Assembly: GCF_022429645.1 (NCBI RefSeq)
Contig: NZ_CP092480.1
Coordinates: 2,462,501 to 2,526,500, forward strand
Length of the DNA stretch: 64,000 nucleotides
Origin: Lutibacter sp. A80
GTDB taxonomy: Bacteria > Bacteroidota > Bacteroidia > Flavobacteriales > Flavobacteriaceae
Direction: 5' to 3'
Notes under the pieces: generated by a model
The model's database searches: none
The model's input: the letters and a program-made list of their open reading frames with translations, nothing else
What the model was told of the DNA's origin: nothing
Program-made: the position numbers and the translations under genes
Shown here: positions 27,855-36,389 of the stretch, piece after piece
Numbering within the stretch: the first letter of the stretch is position 1
Layout: every line of letters begins with the position of its first letter

Positions 27855-28574
27855 TTATTTTTTAACTCCTGCAATTTTCATTCTAATAACACCAAAAACA
27901 GCTTCGGAAATAATAGATCCGCTCATTTTCGATGTTCCTTTTTTTCTATCTGTAAATATAACTGAAACTTCTTTATGCTTAAATTTTCTTTTCCAAGCTT
28001 TAAATTTCATTTCAATTTGAAACGCATATCCTACAAATTTTATTTTATCTAATTGTAAACTTTCTAAAACATTTCGTTTATAACAAACAAAACCTGCTGT
28101 GGTATCATAAATAGGTATTTGTGTAATAATTTTAACGTATTTTGAAGCAAAATACGATAAAACGAGTCGTTTTATATCCCAATTTACAACATTAATTTTA
28201 TTATTTAAATATCTAGAGCCTATTGCAAAATCTGCACCCTCATTAGCACAAGCATTGTACAGTCTTACTAAATCTTTTGGATTATGAGAAAAATCTGCAT
28301 CCATTTCAATAATATAATCGTAACCTCTATCTAAAGCCCATTTAAAACCATGTATATAAGCGGTACCTAAACCTTGTTTTTCTGTTCTTACTTCTAGAAA
28401 TAAATTTTTAAACTCTTTCTGTAAATTTTTAACAATAGCTCCTGTTCCATCTGGTGAACTATCGTCAACAATTAAAATATCAAATTGTTTTTCTTGCTGA
28501 AAAACAGCGAGAATTATTGCTTCAATATTTTCTTTTTCGTTAAAAGTTGGTATTATTACCAGTGTATTGGCCAT
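27855..28574 (-). CDS. Polyprenol-phosphate mannosyltransferase (GT2)
   Basis: 239 residues from the ATG at 28574 (MANTLVIIPTFNEKENI). The longer form from a GTG at 28613 would span the -7 box. GT2 motifs: the nucleotide-binding IPTFNEKENIEAI, the first Asp pair in ILIVDDSSPDGTG, EMDADFSHNP for the metal site and IGSRYL. It lacks the C-terminal membrane helices of longer homologues. Relatives move mannose from GDP-mannose to a polyprenyl phosphate for glycoprotein or glycolipid assembly. It heads the run with dihydroorotase and DUF4296. Confidence 0.85.
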   Translation of the reverse strand: MANTLVIIPTFNEKENIEAIILAVFQQEKQFDILIVDDSSPDGTGAIVKNLQKEFKNLFLEVRTEKQGLGTAYIHGFKWALDRGYDYIIEMDADFSHNPKDLVRLYNACANEGADFAIGSRYLNNKINVVNWDIKRLVLSYFASKYVKIITQIPIYDTTAGFVCYKRNVLESLQLDKIKFVGYAFQIEMKFKAWKRKFKHKEVSVIFTDRKKGTSKMSGSIISEAVFGVIRMKIAGVKK

Positions 28575-28591
28575 ATAGATCAATTTTGCAG

Positions 28592-28599
28592 CAAAGATA
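28592..28599 (-). promoter_or_regulatory. -7 promoter box for the mannosyltransferase-pyrC unit
   Basis: Minus-strand TATCTTTG matches TAnnTTTG, 17 bp before the ATG at 28574. It is back-to-back with a plus-strand box at 28614-28621. Confidence 0.45.
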
Positions 28600-28613
28600 A
28601 AACAATTAATCAC

Positions 28614-28621
28614 TAATTTTG
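28614..28621 (+). promoter_or_regulatory. -7 promoter box for the DUF4271 gene
   Basis: TAATTTTG matches TAnnTTTG, 22 bp before the ATG at 28644. Confidence 0.45.
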
Positions 28622-28643
28622 CGATAAAATAGTAACTTACTTA

Positions 28644-29306
28644 ATGATTGAAGCAGAAAATATAATAAGTCAAAATAATGATTGGATTACAATTATTTTT
28701 TTAATAATATTTATACTATTAGCTATTCAAAAAAGTTTATTTGGTAGTAAACTATTTTATACCAGCATCTTTTTTTTTAAAAAAAATAAGTTAGCTAGCA
28801 ATTTCAATAAAGAAAAAAACATCTTTTTTAATCTTTACCAAATACTTTTTTTTATAATTCAACTTTTAAGTATTTCGTTGTTTTTATACTTTTTAACCGA
28901 TATTTTAAACATTGAAACCTCTGATAATGAAATAATTCTATATTTAAATATATTATTTGGCGTAGGTTTTTATTTCTTAGCACGCTTTTTAATTGGTATT
29001 TTTTTAGCCTTAATATTTAATTTAGAAAAACTACATAAAAAAATATTTTATGAGAAAACAAACATTCTTAATGGGTTGATTTTGTGGATTTTACCATTTT
29101 TAATTCTGAGTTCGTATTCCACATACTTTCAACCTGTTTTCTTAAAAATTACATTGGTAATTTTTATGTTTTTAATAATAATTAGATACCTTAATCTAAT
29201 AATAAATAATAAAAATGAGACATTTAATCACTTGTTTTATTTTATTTTGTACCTTTGCGTCCTTGAAATAGCACCCTTAATAATTATAATAAAGTTAACT
29301 ATTTAA
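28644..29306 (+). CDS. DUF4271 membrane protein
   Basis: 220 residues with about six hydrophobic helices; very rich in Phe, Ile and Leu. The N terminus SQNNDWITIIFLIIFILLA and the position directly before hemD match the DUF4271 family of Bacteroidota, whose role is unknown. The gene ends 17 bp before the hemD ATG, and a strong -7 box for hemD lies within its 3' end. Confidence 0.75.
   Translation: MIEAENIISQNNDWITIIFLIIFILLAIQKSLFGSKLFYTSIFFFKKNKLASNFNKEKNIFFNLYQILFFIIQLLSISLFLYFLTDILNIETSDNEIILYLNILFGVGFYFLARFLIGIFLALIFNLEKLHKKIFYEKTNILNGLILWILPFLILSSYSTYFQPVFLKITLVIFMFLIIIRYLNLIINNKNETFNHLFYFILYLCVLEIAPLIIIIKLTI
29250..29257 (+). promoter_or_regulatory. Internal -7 promoter box for hemD
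   Basis: TACCTTTG followed by C is a very typical flavobacterial -7 box. It sits inside the DUF4271 gene and would give hemD a leader of about 60 nt. A TTG lies 15 bp upstream, a little closer than usual. Confidence 0.45.
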
Positions 29307-29323
29307 GCACAAAATTGAAGTTT

Positions 29324-30070
29324 ATGAAAGTGAAAACAATTTTGGTTTCTCAGCCAGCTCCTAAAACCGAAAACTCTCCTTATACCGATTTAATTGAAAA
29401 GCAAAAAGTTAAAATTGATTTTGTGCCATTTATACATGTTGAAAGTGTTTCAGCAAAAGAGGTACGTGTTCAAAAAATTGATTTAAGCAACTATACTGCT
29501 ATTATTTTAACCAGTAGAAATGCAGTTGATCACTTTTTTAGAGTGGCAGAAGAAATGAGATTTACAGTTCCAGATTCAATGAAATATTTTTGTCAATCTG
29601 AAGCAGTAGCATATTATTTACAAAAATATGTTGTTTACCGTAAACGTAAAATTTATGTTGGTAAACGTACATTCCCAGAATTATCAACTATTATTAAAAA
29701 ATATAAAGATGAGAAGTTTTTACTTCCTTCATCTGATAAGTTAAAGGAGATTATACCTGAAACTTTAAATAATCTTGGAATTAATTGGACAAGAGCTATT
29801 TTATTTAAAACAGTAGTTAGTGATTTGTCTAATTTAGAAAACGTTTTCTATGATATCTTAGTTTTCTTTTCACCATCTGGGATAGATTCTTTATTTCAAA
29901 ATTTCCCAAATTTCAAACAAAATAATACCCGAATTGCGGTATTTGGAAATTCAACTGTAAAAGCTGCTAAAAAGGCTGGTTTAGATTGTAATATTCAAGC
30001 ACCAACGCCTGAAACACCATCAATGACTATGGCGTTAGAAAAATATATAGTAAAGGCAAATAAAAAGTAA
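29324..30070 (+). CDS. hemD: Uroporphyrinogen-III synthase
   Basis: 248 residues from the ATG at 29324; a TTG three codons upstream also opens the frame. The two-domain HemD fold is recognisable from TILVSQPAP, IILTSRNAVDHFF, FCQSEAVAYYL, LPSSDKLKEIIP, VFFSPSGIDSLFQNF and IAVFGNSTVKAAKKAGL. It closes and inverts hydroxymethylbilane to uroporphyrinogen III in haem synthesis. The sequence family is poorly conserved, so assignment relies on these blocks and on the DUF4271 neighbour. Confidence 0.85.
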   Translation: MKVKTILVSQPAPKTENSPYTDLIEKQKVKIDFVPFIHVESVSAKEVRVQKIDLSNYTAIILTSRNAVDHFFRVAEEMRFTVPDSMKYFCQSEAVAYYLQKYVVYRKRKIYVGKRTFPELSTIIKKYKDEKFLLPSSDKLKEIIPETLNNLGINWTRAILFKTVVSDLSNLENVFYDILVFFSPSGIDSLFQNFPNFKQNNTRIAVFGNSTVKAAKKAGLDCNIQAPTPETPSMTMALEKYIVKANKK

Positions 30071-30093
30071 TTTTTAAACTCCTTTTATTTAAT

Positions 30094-30140
30094 AAAAAAA
30101 GCACTCTATTTAATTTAAAAGATTTTAGAGTGCTTTTTTA
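30094..30140. terminator. Bidirectional terminator between hemD and radA
   Basis: The core arms GCACTCTA (30101-30108) and TAGAGTGC (30126-30133) pair perfectly. Flanking A and T runs give a U-tail in both directions. The right side overlaps the radA stop codon. Confidence 0.8.
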
Positions 30141-31496
30141 TGCAAATAAATTTGCATAAATATCTTCAACCTTTGCAACCTTTACAATTTTAATTCTATA
30201 TGATTTTGAGCTTATTTTATTAAATTTTGAGATAAATACTTTAGTAAACCCTAATTTTTCGGCTTCTAAAATACGTTGTTCTACTCTATTTATTGCACGT
30301 ATTTCACCTGCTAAACCTATTTCAGCTGCAAAACAAAAATCTTGAGGAATTGCTTCATCTTCATTAGAAGATAAAATTGCACTAATTACCGCTAGATCAA
30401 TTGCTGGATCATCTACCTTAATTCCTCCCGCAATATTTAAGAAAACATCTTTTGCTCCCAATCTAAAACCTGCTCGTTTTTCTAAAACGGCCAATAGCAT
30501 ATTTAACCTTTTAAGATCGTAACCTGTTGCAGAACGCTGCGGAGTACCATAAACAGCTGTACTTACCAAAGCTTGTACTTCTATCATTAAAGAACGCATA
30601 CCTTCTAAAGTTGCCGCTATTGCAGTACCACTTAAATCATCTTCTTTTTGAGAAATTAATATTTCTGAAGGATTATCTACTTCTCTTAAACCAATGTTTT
30701 GCATTTCGTAGATACCTAATTCTGCTGTAGAACCAAAACGATTTTTATTAGCGCGTAAAATTCTATATGTATGATTTCTATCTCCTTCAAATTGTAGTAC
30801 AACATCTACCATATGCTCCAAAATTTTTGGACCTGCAATGTTTCCATCTTTAGTTATATGCCCTATTAATAATACTGGAGTTGCTGTTTCTTTAGCAAAT
30901 TTAATAAGCTCTGCTGTAGTTTCTCTAATTTGCGATATGGAGCCTGGTGAAGCTTCAATATATTCGGTATATAATGTTTGAATAGAATCTATTACAACAA
31001 CTTCTGGCTGTACCTCTTCAATAGCTTTAAAAATATGTTGGGTGTTTGTTTCAGTTAAAATTAAACAATTCGTATTATTAATTTGCAAGCGTTCTGCACG
31101 CATTTTAATTTGTGATTGACTTTCTTCACCAGAAACGTATAAAACTTTTTTAGGAATTGCCAATGCAATTTGCAATAATAAGGTAGATTTTCCAATACCT
31201 GGCTCCCCTCCTAAAAGCGTCATAGAACCTCTTACCAGTCCACCTCCTAAAACCCTATTTAGTTCGTTATTTCTTGTAGAAATTCGATCTTCTTTATCTA
31301 AAACAATTTCATTAATTTTTAAAGCTTTATTACTTTTTTTAACTGCAGGTGTTTGTTTCCAATTTCGCTTTTCTTCCTTTTGAACAACTTCTTCTACAAT
31401 AGTATTCCACTCGTTACAAGCCTTACATTGCCCTAACCATTTTGCATATTGTGTACCACAATTCTGACAGAAAAAAGTAGTTTTAACTTTTGCCAT
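30138..31496 (-). CDS. radA: DNA repair protein RadA
   Basis: 452 residues. The N-terminal C4 zinc finger is CQNCGTQYAKWLGQCKAC. The RecA-like ATPase has Walker A GGEPGIGKSTLL and Walker B VVIDSIQTLY, and the RadA-specific KNRFG motif lies in RANKNRFGSTAE. A C-terminal Lon-protease-like domain (about 290-452) completes it. RadA drives branch migration of recombination intermediates with RecA. It ends in a bidirectional terminator shared with hemD. Confidence 0.95.
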   Translation of the reverse strand: MAKVKTTFFCQNCGTQYAKWLGQCKACNEWNTIVEEVVQKEEKRNWKQTPAVKKSNKALKINEIVLDKEDRISTRNNELNRVLGGGLVRGSMTLLGGEPGIGKSTLLLQIALAIPKKVLYVSGEESQSQIKMRAERLQINNTNCLILTETNTQHIFKAIEEVQPEVVVIDSIQTLYTEYIEASPGSISQIRETTAELIKFAKETATPVLLIGHITKDGNIAGPKILEHMVDVVLQFEGDRNHTYRILRANKNRFGSTAELGIYEMQNIGLREVDNPSEILISQKEDDLSGTAIAATLEGMRSLMIEVQALVSTAVYGTPQRSATGYDLKRLNMLLAVLEKRAGFRLGAKDVFLNIAGGIKVDDPAIDLAVISAILSSNEDEAIPQDFCFAAEIGLAGEIRAINRVEQRILEAEKLGFTKVFISKFNKISSKSYRIKIVKVAKVEDIYANLFA

Positions 31497-31680
31497 TATT
31501 TATTAGAATTTAAAAAGTAAATATACTCAATGTGTTTAGGTTTTTAAGAAATTAGACACATTTATTTTTTATTTATCTATGTGGAATTTTCAAAAAAAGC
31601 AGCAATAATTGTTTAAAATTTTAATGCAGTGAAAGTTAGAAAAATAAAAATCCGCTACTTCGATAGGTATAAATAAATCC

Positions 31681-32661
31681 TTATTTTTTTTGATATTTAT
31701 TATATATTGGAATTAAAATTAAAGATACACTTCCAAATACAATAACCATTAAGGTTTGTGCTGTCCACATTATCCATCCAAATGCTAAAGCTGCATTAAG
31801 ATCTATTTTATATAAAACTAAAGCCCCCGCAACTAAAAGCGGATAAGTACCTAAACCGCCATTTGTAAGCGCCATACTTAAACTACCAACAACAAAACCA
31901 ACAATTATAGCAGCAAAAGATAGGTTTGTGGTTTCTGGCAAAGCAAATGTTACAACATAGAACATAAGTACATACATTCCCCAAATAAAAACGGTATGTG
32001 CTATAAACTTCCACTTCTTTTTCATTGTAAAAATACTTTTAGCTCCATCAATTAATCCGTTTATAAAACTAATAAGCTTTACAATAAAAATATTTTTAGA
32101 TTTACTTAAATATCGGTAACTAAAAAACCCAATTACGGGCAATACAATAAAAATAACTATTTTAAAATATATACTAGTATTAGAAGCTTCTTCTTTAAAA
32201 ATATAACCACTAATTAACTCTGCTTGAAAAAAGAAAGCAATACCAATTATACCCAATAATATAATTGCATCTGCAACCCGCTCGGCTACAATAGTTCCAA
32301 AAGCTTTTTCAAATGGTATGTCTTCGTATTTTTTTACACTAGCAGCACGTGCAAATTCACCAGATCTTGGAATAAATAAATTTAATAAATACGCAATTAA
32401 AACCGACATTATGCTATTGGCAAATCTGGGCTTATACCCTAATGGTTCTAATAAAAATTGCCAACGATATGCACGAGATAAATGACTTAAAACCCCTAAC
32501 AATAAAGAAACTAAAACCCACCAATAATTAGCGGTTTTAAAAGATGTTTTTATAGATTCAATATCTTCAGGTGATAATTTAGATAATGAGTACCAAACTA
32601 AAAAAACTCCCAATAATATTGGGAGTATTAAAAATATAGATTTTTTAATTTTTTTTTTCAA
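31681..32661 (-). CDS. YbhN-like (lysylphosphatidylglycerol synthase TM region) membrane protein
   Basis: 326 residues with about eight membrane helices. Family blocks include SHLSRAYRWQFLLEPLGY, LIPRSGEFARAASVKKYE, FGTIVAERVADAIILL and TNGGLGTYPLLVAGAL. The start appears to be TTG, two bases after the panD stop, with no in-frame ATG for about 80 residues; this suggests coupling to panD. The UPF0104/flippase-like family moves or synthesises lipids in some members; no substrate can be named. Confidence 0.83.
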   Translation of the reverse strand: MKKKIKKSIFLILPILLGVFLVWYSLSKLSPEDIESIKTSFKTANYWWVLVSLLLGVLSHLSRAYRWQFLLEPLGYKPRFANSIMSVLIAYLLNLFIPRSGEFARAASVKKYEDIPFEKAFGTIVAERVADAIILLGIIGIAFFFQAELISGYIFKEEASNTSIYFKIVIFIVLPVIGFFSYRYLSKSKNIFIVKLISFINGLIDGAKSIFTMKKKWKFIAHTVFIWGMYVLMFYVVTFALPETTNLSFAAIIVGFVVGSLSMALTNGGLGTYPLLVAGALVLYKIDLNAALAFGWIMWTAQTLMVIVFGSVSLILIPIYNKYQKK

Positions 32662-32663
32662 GT

Positions 32664-33014
32664 TTATGTTAACGAGTTATCGTTTTCATTTGGAAAAATT
32701 AATGATGGTTTAAAAGATTTTGCTTCTTCAAAATCCAATATACCATAAGAAATTATAATAATAATATCTCCTTTTGCAACTTTTCTAGCAGCTGGACCAT
32801 TTAAAGTTATTTCTCCACTTTTTCTAGGACCAGGAATTGCATACGTTTCAAGACGCTCTCCATTATTAATATTAACAATTTGAACCTTCTCTCCTTGAAT
32901 AATATTGGAAGCATCCATTAAATCTTCGTCAATAGTTATACTACCAATATATTGTAAATCGGCTCCTGTAACCTTAACTCTGTGAATTTTTGATTTTACG
33001 ACTTCTATTTGCAT
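32664..33014 (-). CDS. panD: Aspartate 1-decarboxylase
   Basis: 116 residues. The self-cleavage site Gly24-Ser25 lies in QYIGSITID and gives the pyruvoyl cofactor. [13 protein letters not shown] and [12 protein letters not shown], with Tyr and Arg residues of the active site, are typical. It makes beta-alanine, which PanC then joins to pantoate. It follows panC by 38 bp and is coupled to the YbhN-like gene. A TAATTTTG box (33019-33026, minus) precedes it. Confidence 0.96.
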   Translation of the reverse strand: MQIEVVKSKIHRVKVTGADLQYIGSITIDEDLMDASNIIQGEKVQIVNINNGERLETYAIPGPRKSGEITLNGPAARKVAKGDIIIIISYGILDFEEAKSFKPSLIFPNENDNSLT

Positions 33015-33052
33015 GGTGCAAAATTAATAATTTTGTGTTAATCTATTCATAT

Positions 33053-33892
33053 TTATAAACTTATATTATCAATAAGTCTAATTTCTCCTGCAAAAACAGC
33101 TATAAAAGCTCTATATTTTTGCTTAATATCTTTATTTTTAATTGTTTGAAGTGTTTCTTCATCTGCAATTTCAAAATATTCTAATTCTAATAAAGGTTGT
33201 TTTTTAAATTCATTTTCAACCCAACCTACAACATCTAGAGCATTTTCTGTGCCAAACTTTACCTTTGCTTGTTTTAGTGTTTTATATATAAATGGTGCTG
33301 CTTCTCTATGTGCTTTTGTAAGTCTTGTATTTCTAGAACTCATAGCCAATCCATCGTCTTCTCTATAAATATCACAACCAACAATTTTTACAGGAATTTG
33401 ATGTTTTTTCACCATAGTCCTAATAATTTGTAACTGCTGAAAATCTTTTTCACCAAAATATGCTTTTGTTGGTTTTACTATTTCGAACAAACGTTTAACT
33501 ATGGTTCCTACACCATCAAAATGTCCTGTTCTAAATTTTCCTTCCATTTGAAATTCCAAACCATCAAAATCAAAAGCTTGAGAAGTAATATTATTTGCAT
33601 AAATTTCATGAGCTGAAGGTGCAAATACAATATCACAAAACACAGATTTTAAAAGCGATAAATCTTTCTCTATTGTTTTAGGGTAATTTATTAAATCTTC
33701 TTGTTTGTCAAATTGAGTAGGATTTACAAAAACACTTACAACAACAAGGTCATTTTCTTTTTTTGCCCTTTCTATTAGTGATAAATGTCCTTTATGAAGT
33801 GCTCCCATAGTTGGCACAAAGCCAATACTGGTTGCTTTTTTTAACGACTCAATTTTTTGTTGTACCGATTTTTTTTTTGCAAAAACTAGCAT
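33053..33892 (-). CDS. panC: Pantothenate synthetase
   Basis: 279 residues. Class I nucleotidyltransferase motifs are GFVPTMGALHKGHLSLI (HIGH-like) and YFGEKDFQQL, then DGLAMSSRNTRL (KMSKS-like). It condenses pantoate and beta-alanine using ATP in coenzyme A synthesis. It is the first gene of panC-panD-YbhN and diverges from a glycogen-synthase-like gene; I recall that arrangement as conserved in Flavobacteriia. Confidence 0.96.
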   Translation of the reverse strand: MLVFAKKKSVQQKIESLKKATSIGFVPTMGALHKGHLSLIERAKKENDLVVVSVFVNPTQFDKQEDLINYPKTIEKDLSLLKSVFCDIVFAPSAHEIYANNITSQAFDFDGLEFQMEGKFRTGHFDGVGTIVKRLFEIVKPTKAYFGEKDFQQLQIIRTMVKKHQIPVKIVGCDIYREDDGLAMSSRNTRLTKAHREAAPFIYKTLKQAKVKFGTENALDVVGWVENEFKKQPLLELEYFEIADEETLQTIKNKDIKQKYRAFIAVFAGEIRLIDNISL

Positions 33893-33923
33893 AATGCATT
33901 TGTTAATAAACGTTAAAAGCGTG

Positions 33924-33931
33924 CAAACTTA
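33924..33931 (-). promoter_or_regulatory. -7 promoter box for panC
   Basis: Minus-strand TAAGTTTG matches TAnnTTTG, 31 bp before the panC ATG. Confidence 0.4.
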
Positions 33932-33964
33932 CATTTTTCAAGTCAAAATCTACATAAATTTTCG

Positions 33965-33972
33965 TAATTTTG
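33965..33972 (+). promoter_or_regulatory. -7 promoter box for the glycogen-synthase-like gene
   Basis: TAATTTTG followed by C matches TAnnTTTG, 28 bp before the ATG at 34001. Confidence 0.45.
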
Positions 33973-34000
33973 CATAATCTTTAAAATAAAGAGTTGGATT

Positions 34001-34807
34001 ATGAAAGATAAGAGAGTATTGGTTGTATCATCTGAGGTTGTACCCTATCTACCAGAAAATGAATTATCTACAACTTCTTTTGGAGTTGCAAAAATGATAC
34101 ATGGGCAAGGCGGTCAAACACGTATTTTTATGCCTCGCTATGGATTAATTAACGAAAGAAGACATCAATTACACGAAGTTATTCGCTTATCTGGAATGAA
34201 TTTAGTAATTAATGATATGGATATGCCATTAATTATAAAAGTTGCTTCTATTCCAAAAGAAAGAATGCAAGTTTACTTTATAGATAACGATGAATACTTT
34301 AAACGTAAAGCATTATTTACAGATGAAGATAACAATCTGTTTAAAGATAATGACGAACGTGCCATATTTTTTGCAAAAGGTGTTGTTGAAACAGTTAAAA
34401 AATTAAACTGGGCTCCAGATATTATACATGTGCACGGTTGGATGGCTTCTCTTTTACCTTTGTATATTAAAGAATATTATAAAAATGATCCTTTATTTAC
34501 AGACAGTAAAATTGTAACATCGCTTTATAATAATGGTTTTGAAGGTACTTTAAATGCTAATTTTAATGAGAAAATTAAATTTGACAACATAGAACCTTCT
34601 AAATTTGAAACTATAGAAAATCCAAGTTGTACAAATATTTTAATAAATGCTATAGAAAATTCTGATGCTGTTATAAAAAGTAGTGAAGTACTTCCAGATC
34701 AATTAGAAGACTATTTAAAAACAACTTCTAAACCTGTTTTAGAATATTTCCCTCCAGAAGAATTCGAAAATAAATATACAGAATTTTACACTGACAACGT
34801 TCTATAG
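34001..34807 (+). CDS. Truncated glycogen/starch synthase-like protein (GT5 N-terminal half only)
   Basis: 268 residues, about half the length of GlgA. It covers only the N-terminal GT5 Rossmann domain: VLVVSSEVVPYL, RIFMPRYGLINERRHQLHEV, ERAIFFAKGVVETV and DIIHVHGWMASLLPLYIK. The GlgA loop KxGG, which binds ADP-glucose, is missing after SSEVVPYL, and the C-terminal GT1 domain is absent. So it probably does not make glycogen. The ORF ends with a clean stop and the next gene follows, so this is a stable short form rather than a frameshift. It leads a unit with the DUF4270 lipoprotein and glmS. Confidence 0.8.
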   Translation: MKDKRVLVVSSEVVPYLPENELSTTSFGVAKMIHGQGGQTRIFMPRYGLINERRHQLHEVIRLSGMNLVINDMDMPLIIKVASIPKERMQVYFIDNDEYFKRKALFTDEDNNLFKDNDERAIFFAKGVVETVKKLNWAPDIIHVHGWMASLLPLYIKEYYKNDPLFTDSKIVTSLYNNGFEGTLNANFNEKIKFDNIEPSKFETIENPSCTNILINAIENSDAVIKSSEVLPDQLEDYLKTTSKPVLEYFPPEEFENKYTEFYTDNVL

Positions 34808-34836
34808 TTAAATCCTAATAAATATTAATTTATAAT

Positions 34837-36375
34837 ATGACAACAAAAGTTGTAAGTACATTTAAATACTTAGGAATACTTTCTTTAGTATTTTTTTCAT
34901 TAACTTCTTGTGAAAAAGAAATTGATAGTATTGGAGTAGATCTTATTGATAATGGTACATTTGATACAAATAAATTAACTTCAGAGGTTATAACTACAAA
35001 TGAAAATATAGATCGTATACCTTCTAATTTACTTTCTCAATATTTATTGGGTGTTTATGCCGATGAAGAATTTGGTAAATTAAAAGCTTCAATTGTTACG
35101 CAACTTACTTTACCTACTTATGGAACAACGTATGCTTCAGGTTATGGAGACGATGTAGCTATAGATTCTGTTCTTATTAATATACCTTACCAGGCTACAA
35201 GAACAGATAATTATTCTGATGGAAGACCTCAATTTACTTTAGATTCTGTATTTGGTAATGAAGAGATTCCTTTTAAATTAGATATTTTTGAATTAAAAAC
35301 TTTTTTAAATAGCCTAGATCCTGAAGATCCATCTAAACAAGCAATTTATTATTCAGATAAAGAATTTCAAAAAGCTGATATACCACTATTTTCAGGAGAC
35401 TTTAAAGTAAACCCAAGTGATACAGTAACTTATATTAAAAGATATTTAAATGATGGAGTAACAGTTTATGATACTGATACTATTAAAAATGACGATTTAA
35501 GTCCTTCAATTAATCTACCTTTAGATAAAACACTAATACATCAACTTTTTGTTGAAAACGCTTCAGGTTCAGAATTTTTAGATAGTGATTCTTTTAACCA
35601 TTACTTTAGAGGTTTATATATTGAAGCCTCAGAACTTTTAAGTGAGAAATCGCATCTTTTATCGTTAAATATGTCTGCCGCAAAAATGGTTATCTATTAT
35701 TCAAAAACACAAGACGAAACAGACGAGCAAGACCTAAACGAAAATGGTACAAAAGGCGAAGATGGTGTAAGAACAAAACATACCTATAATTTTACTTTCG
35801 GATCCCTTAAATCAAATATCTTAGAAAGAGATTATACAAACTCTAAACTTTCTGGAGACGATAGAATATATGTACAAGGCGCAGCTGGATCGTTAGCAAC
35901 AGTAGATTTGTTTACCAATGAAAATTTAACAGAACTTAGAGCAAATAATTGGCTAATTACAGATGCAACCTTAACATTTTATGTAGATCAAAATGCTTCT
36001 TCTAATATTGCTCCAGAACAACTTCTTATTTACAATTACGACGAAAACACGCATATTCTAGATATGATTACCGAAGGCGCTGCAGCCGTTGATGGTACTT
36101 TAGAAAGAGACGATGATGGAAATCCATACAAATATGAATTTAAAATAACTGATTACATTTCTGAAATATTAAATTCGGATGATGATGAAGCTCTTGATTT
36201 AGCAAAACTTGGAATTAAAGTATATAACTCTTCCGATCTATTAACAAGCATTACAGATTTAACTATTAAAGATTATAGTTGGACGCCAAAAGGTGTTGTT
36301 CTATACAATCATAATGAAAGTGCTGGAGACAAAAAAGCGAAGCTAGAGATTACTTATACCGAAATAAATAATTAA
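34837..36375 (+). CDS. DUF4270 lipoprotein
   Basis: 512 residues. The lipoprotein signal ends FFSLTSC (Cys25). The start EKEIDSIGVDLIDNG, then LLGVYADEEFGKLKASIVTQL and the C-terminal TDLTIKDYSWTPKGVVLYNH, are typical of DUF4270 of Bacteroidota, surface or periplasmic proteins of unknown function. It lies 29 bp after the short glycogen-synthase-like gene and 14 bp before glmS. Confidence 0.85.
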   Translation: MTTKVVSTFKYLGILSLVFFSLTSCEKEIDSIGVDLIDNGTFDTNKLTSEVITTNENIDRIPSNLLSQYLLGVYADEEFGKLKASIVTQLTLPTYGTTYASGYGDDVAIDSVLINIPYQATRTDNYSDGRPQFTLDSVFGNEEIPFKLDIFELKTFLNSLDPEDPSKQAIYYSDKEFQKADIPLFSGDFKVNPSDTVTYIKRYLNDGVTVYDTDTIKNDDLSPSINLPLDKTLIHQLFVENASGSEFLDSDSFNHYFRGLYIEASELLSEKSHLLSLNMSAAKMVIYYSKTQDETDEQDLNENGTKGEDGVRTKHTYNFTFGSLKSNILERDYTNSKLSGDDRIYVQGAAGSLATVDLFTNENLTELRANNWLITDATLTFYVDQNASSNIAPEQLLIYNYDENTHILDMITEGAAAVDGTLERDDDGNPYKYEFKITDYISEILNSDDDEALDLAKLGIKVYNSSDLLTSITDLTIKDYSWTPKGVVLYNHNESAGDKKAKLEITYTEINN

Positions 36376-36389
36376 AATTACATTTTTTT

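Noticed and set aside
34001-34836. Frameshifted full-length glycogen synthase
   Set aside because: No GT1-type C-terminal motifs appear in any frame downstream before the DUF4270 gene begins, so the short form is genuine.
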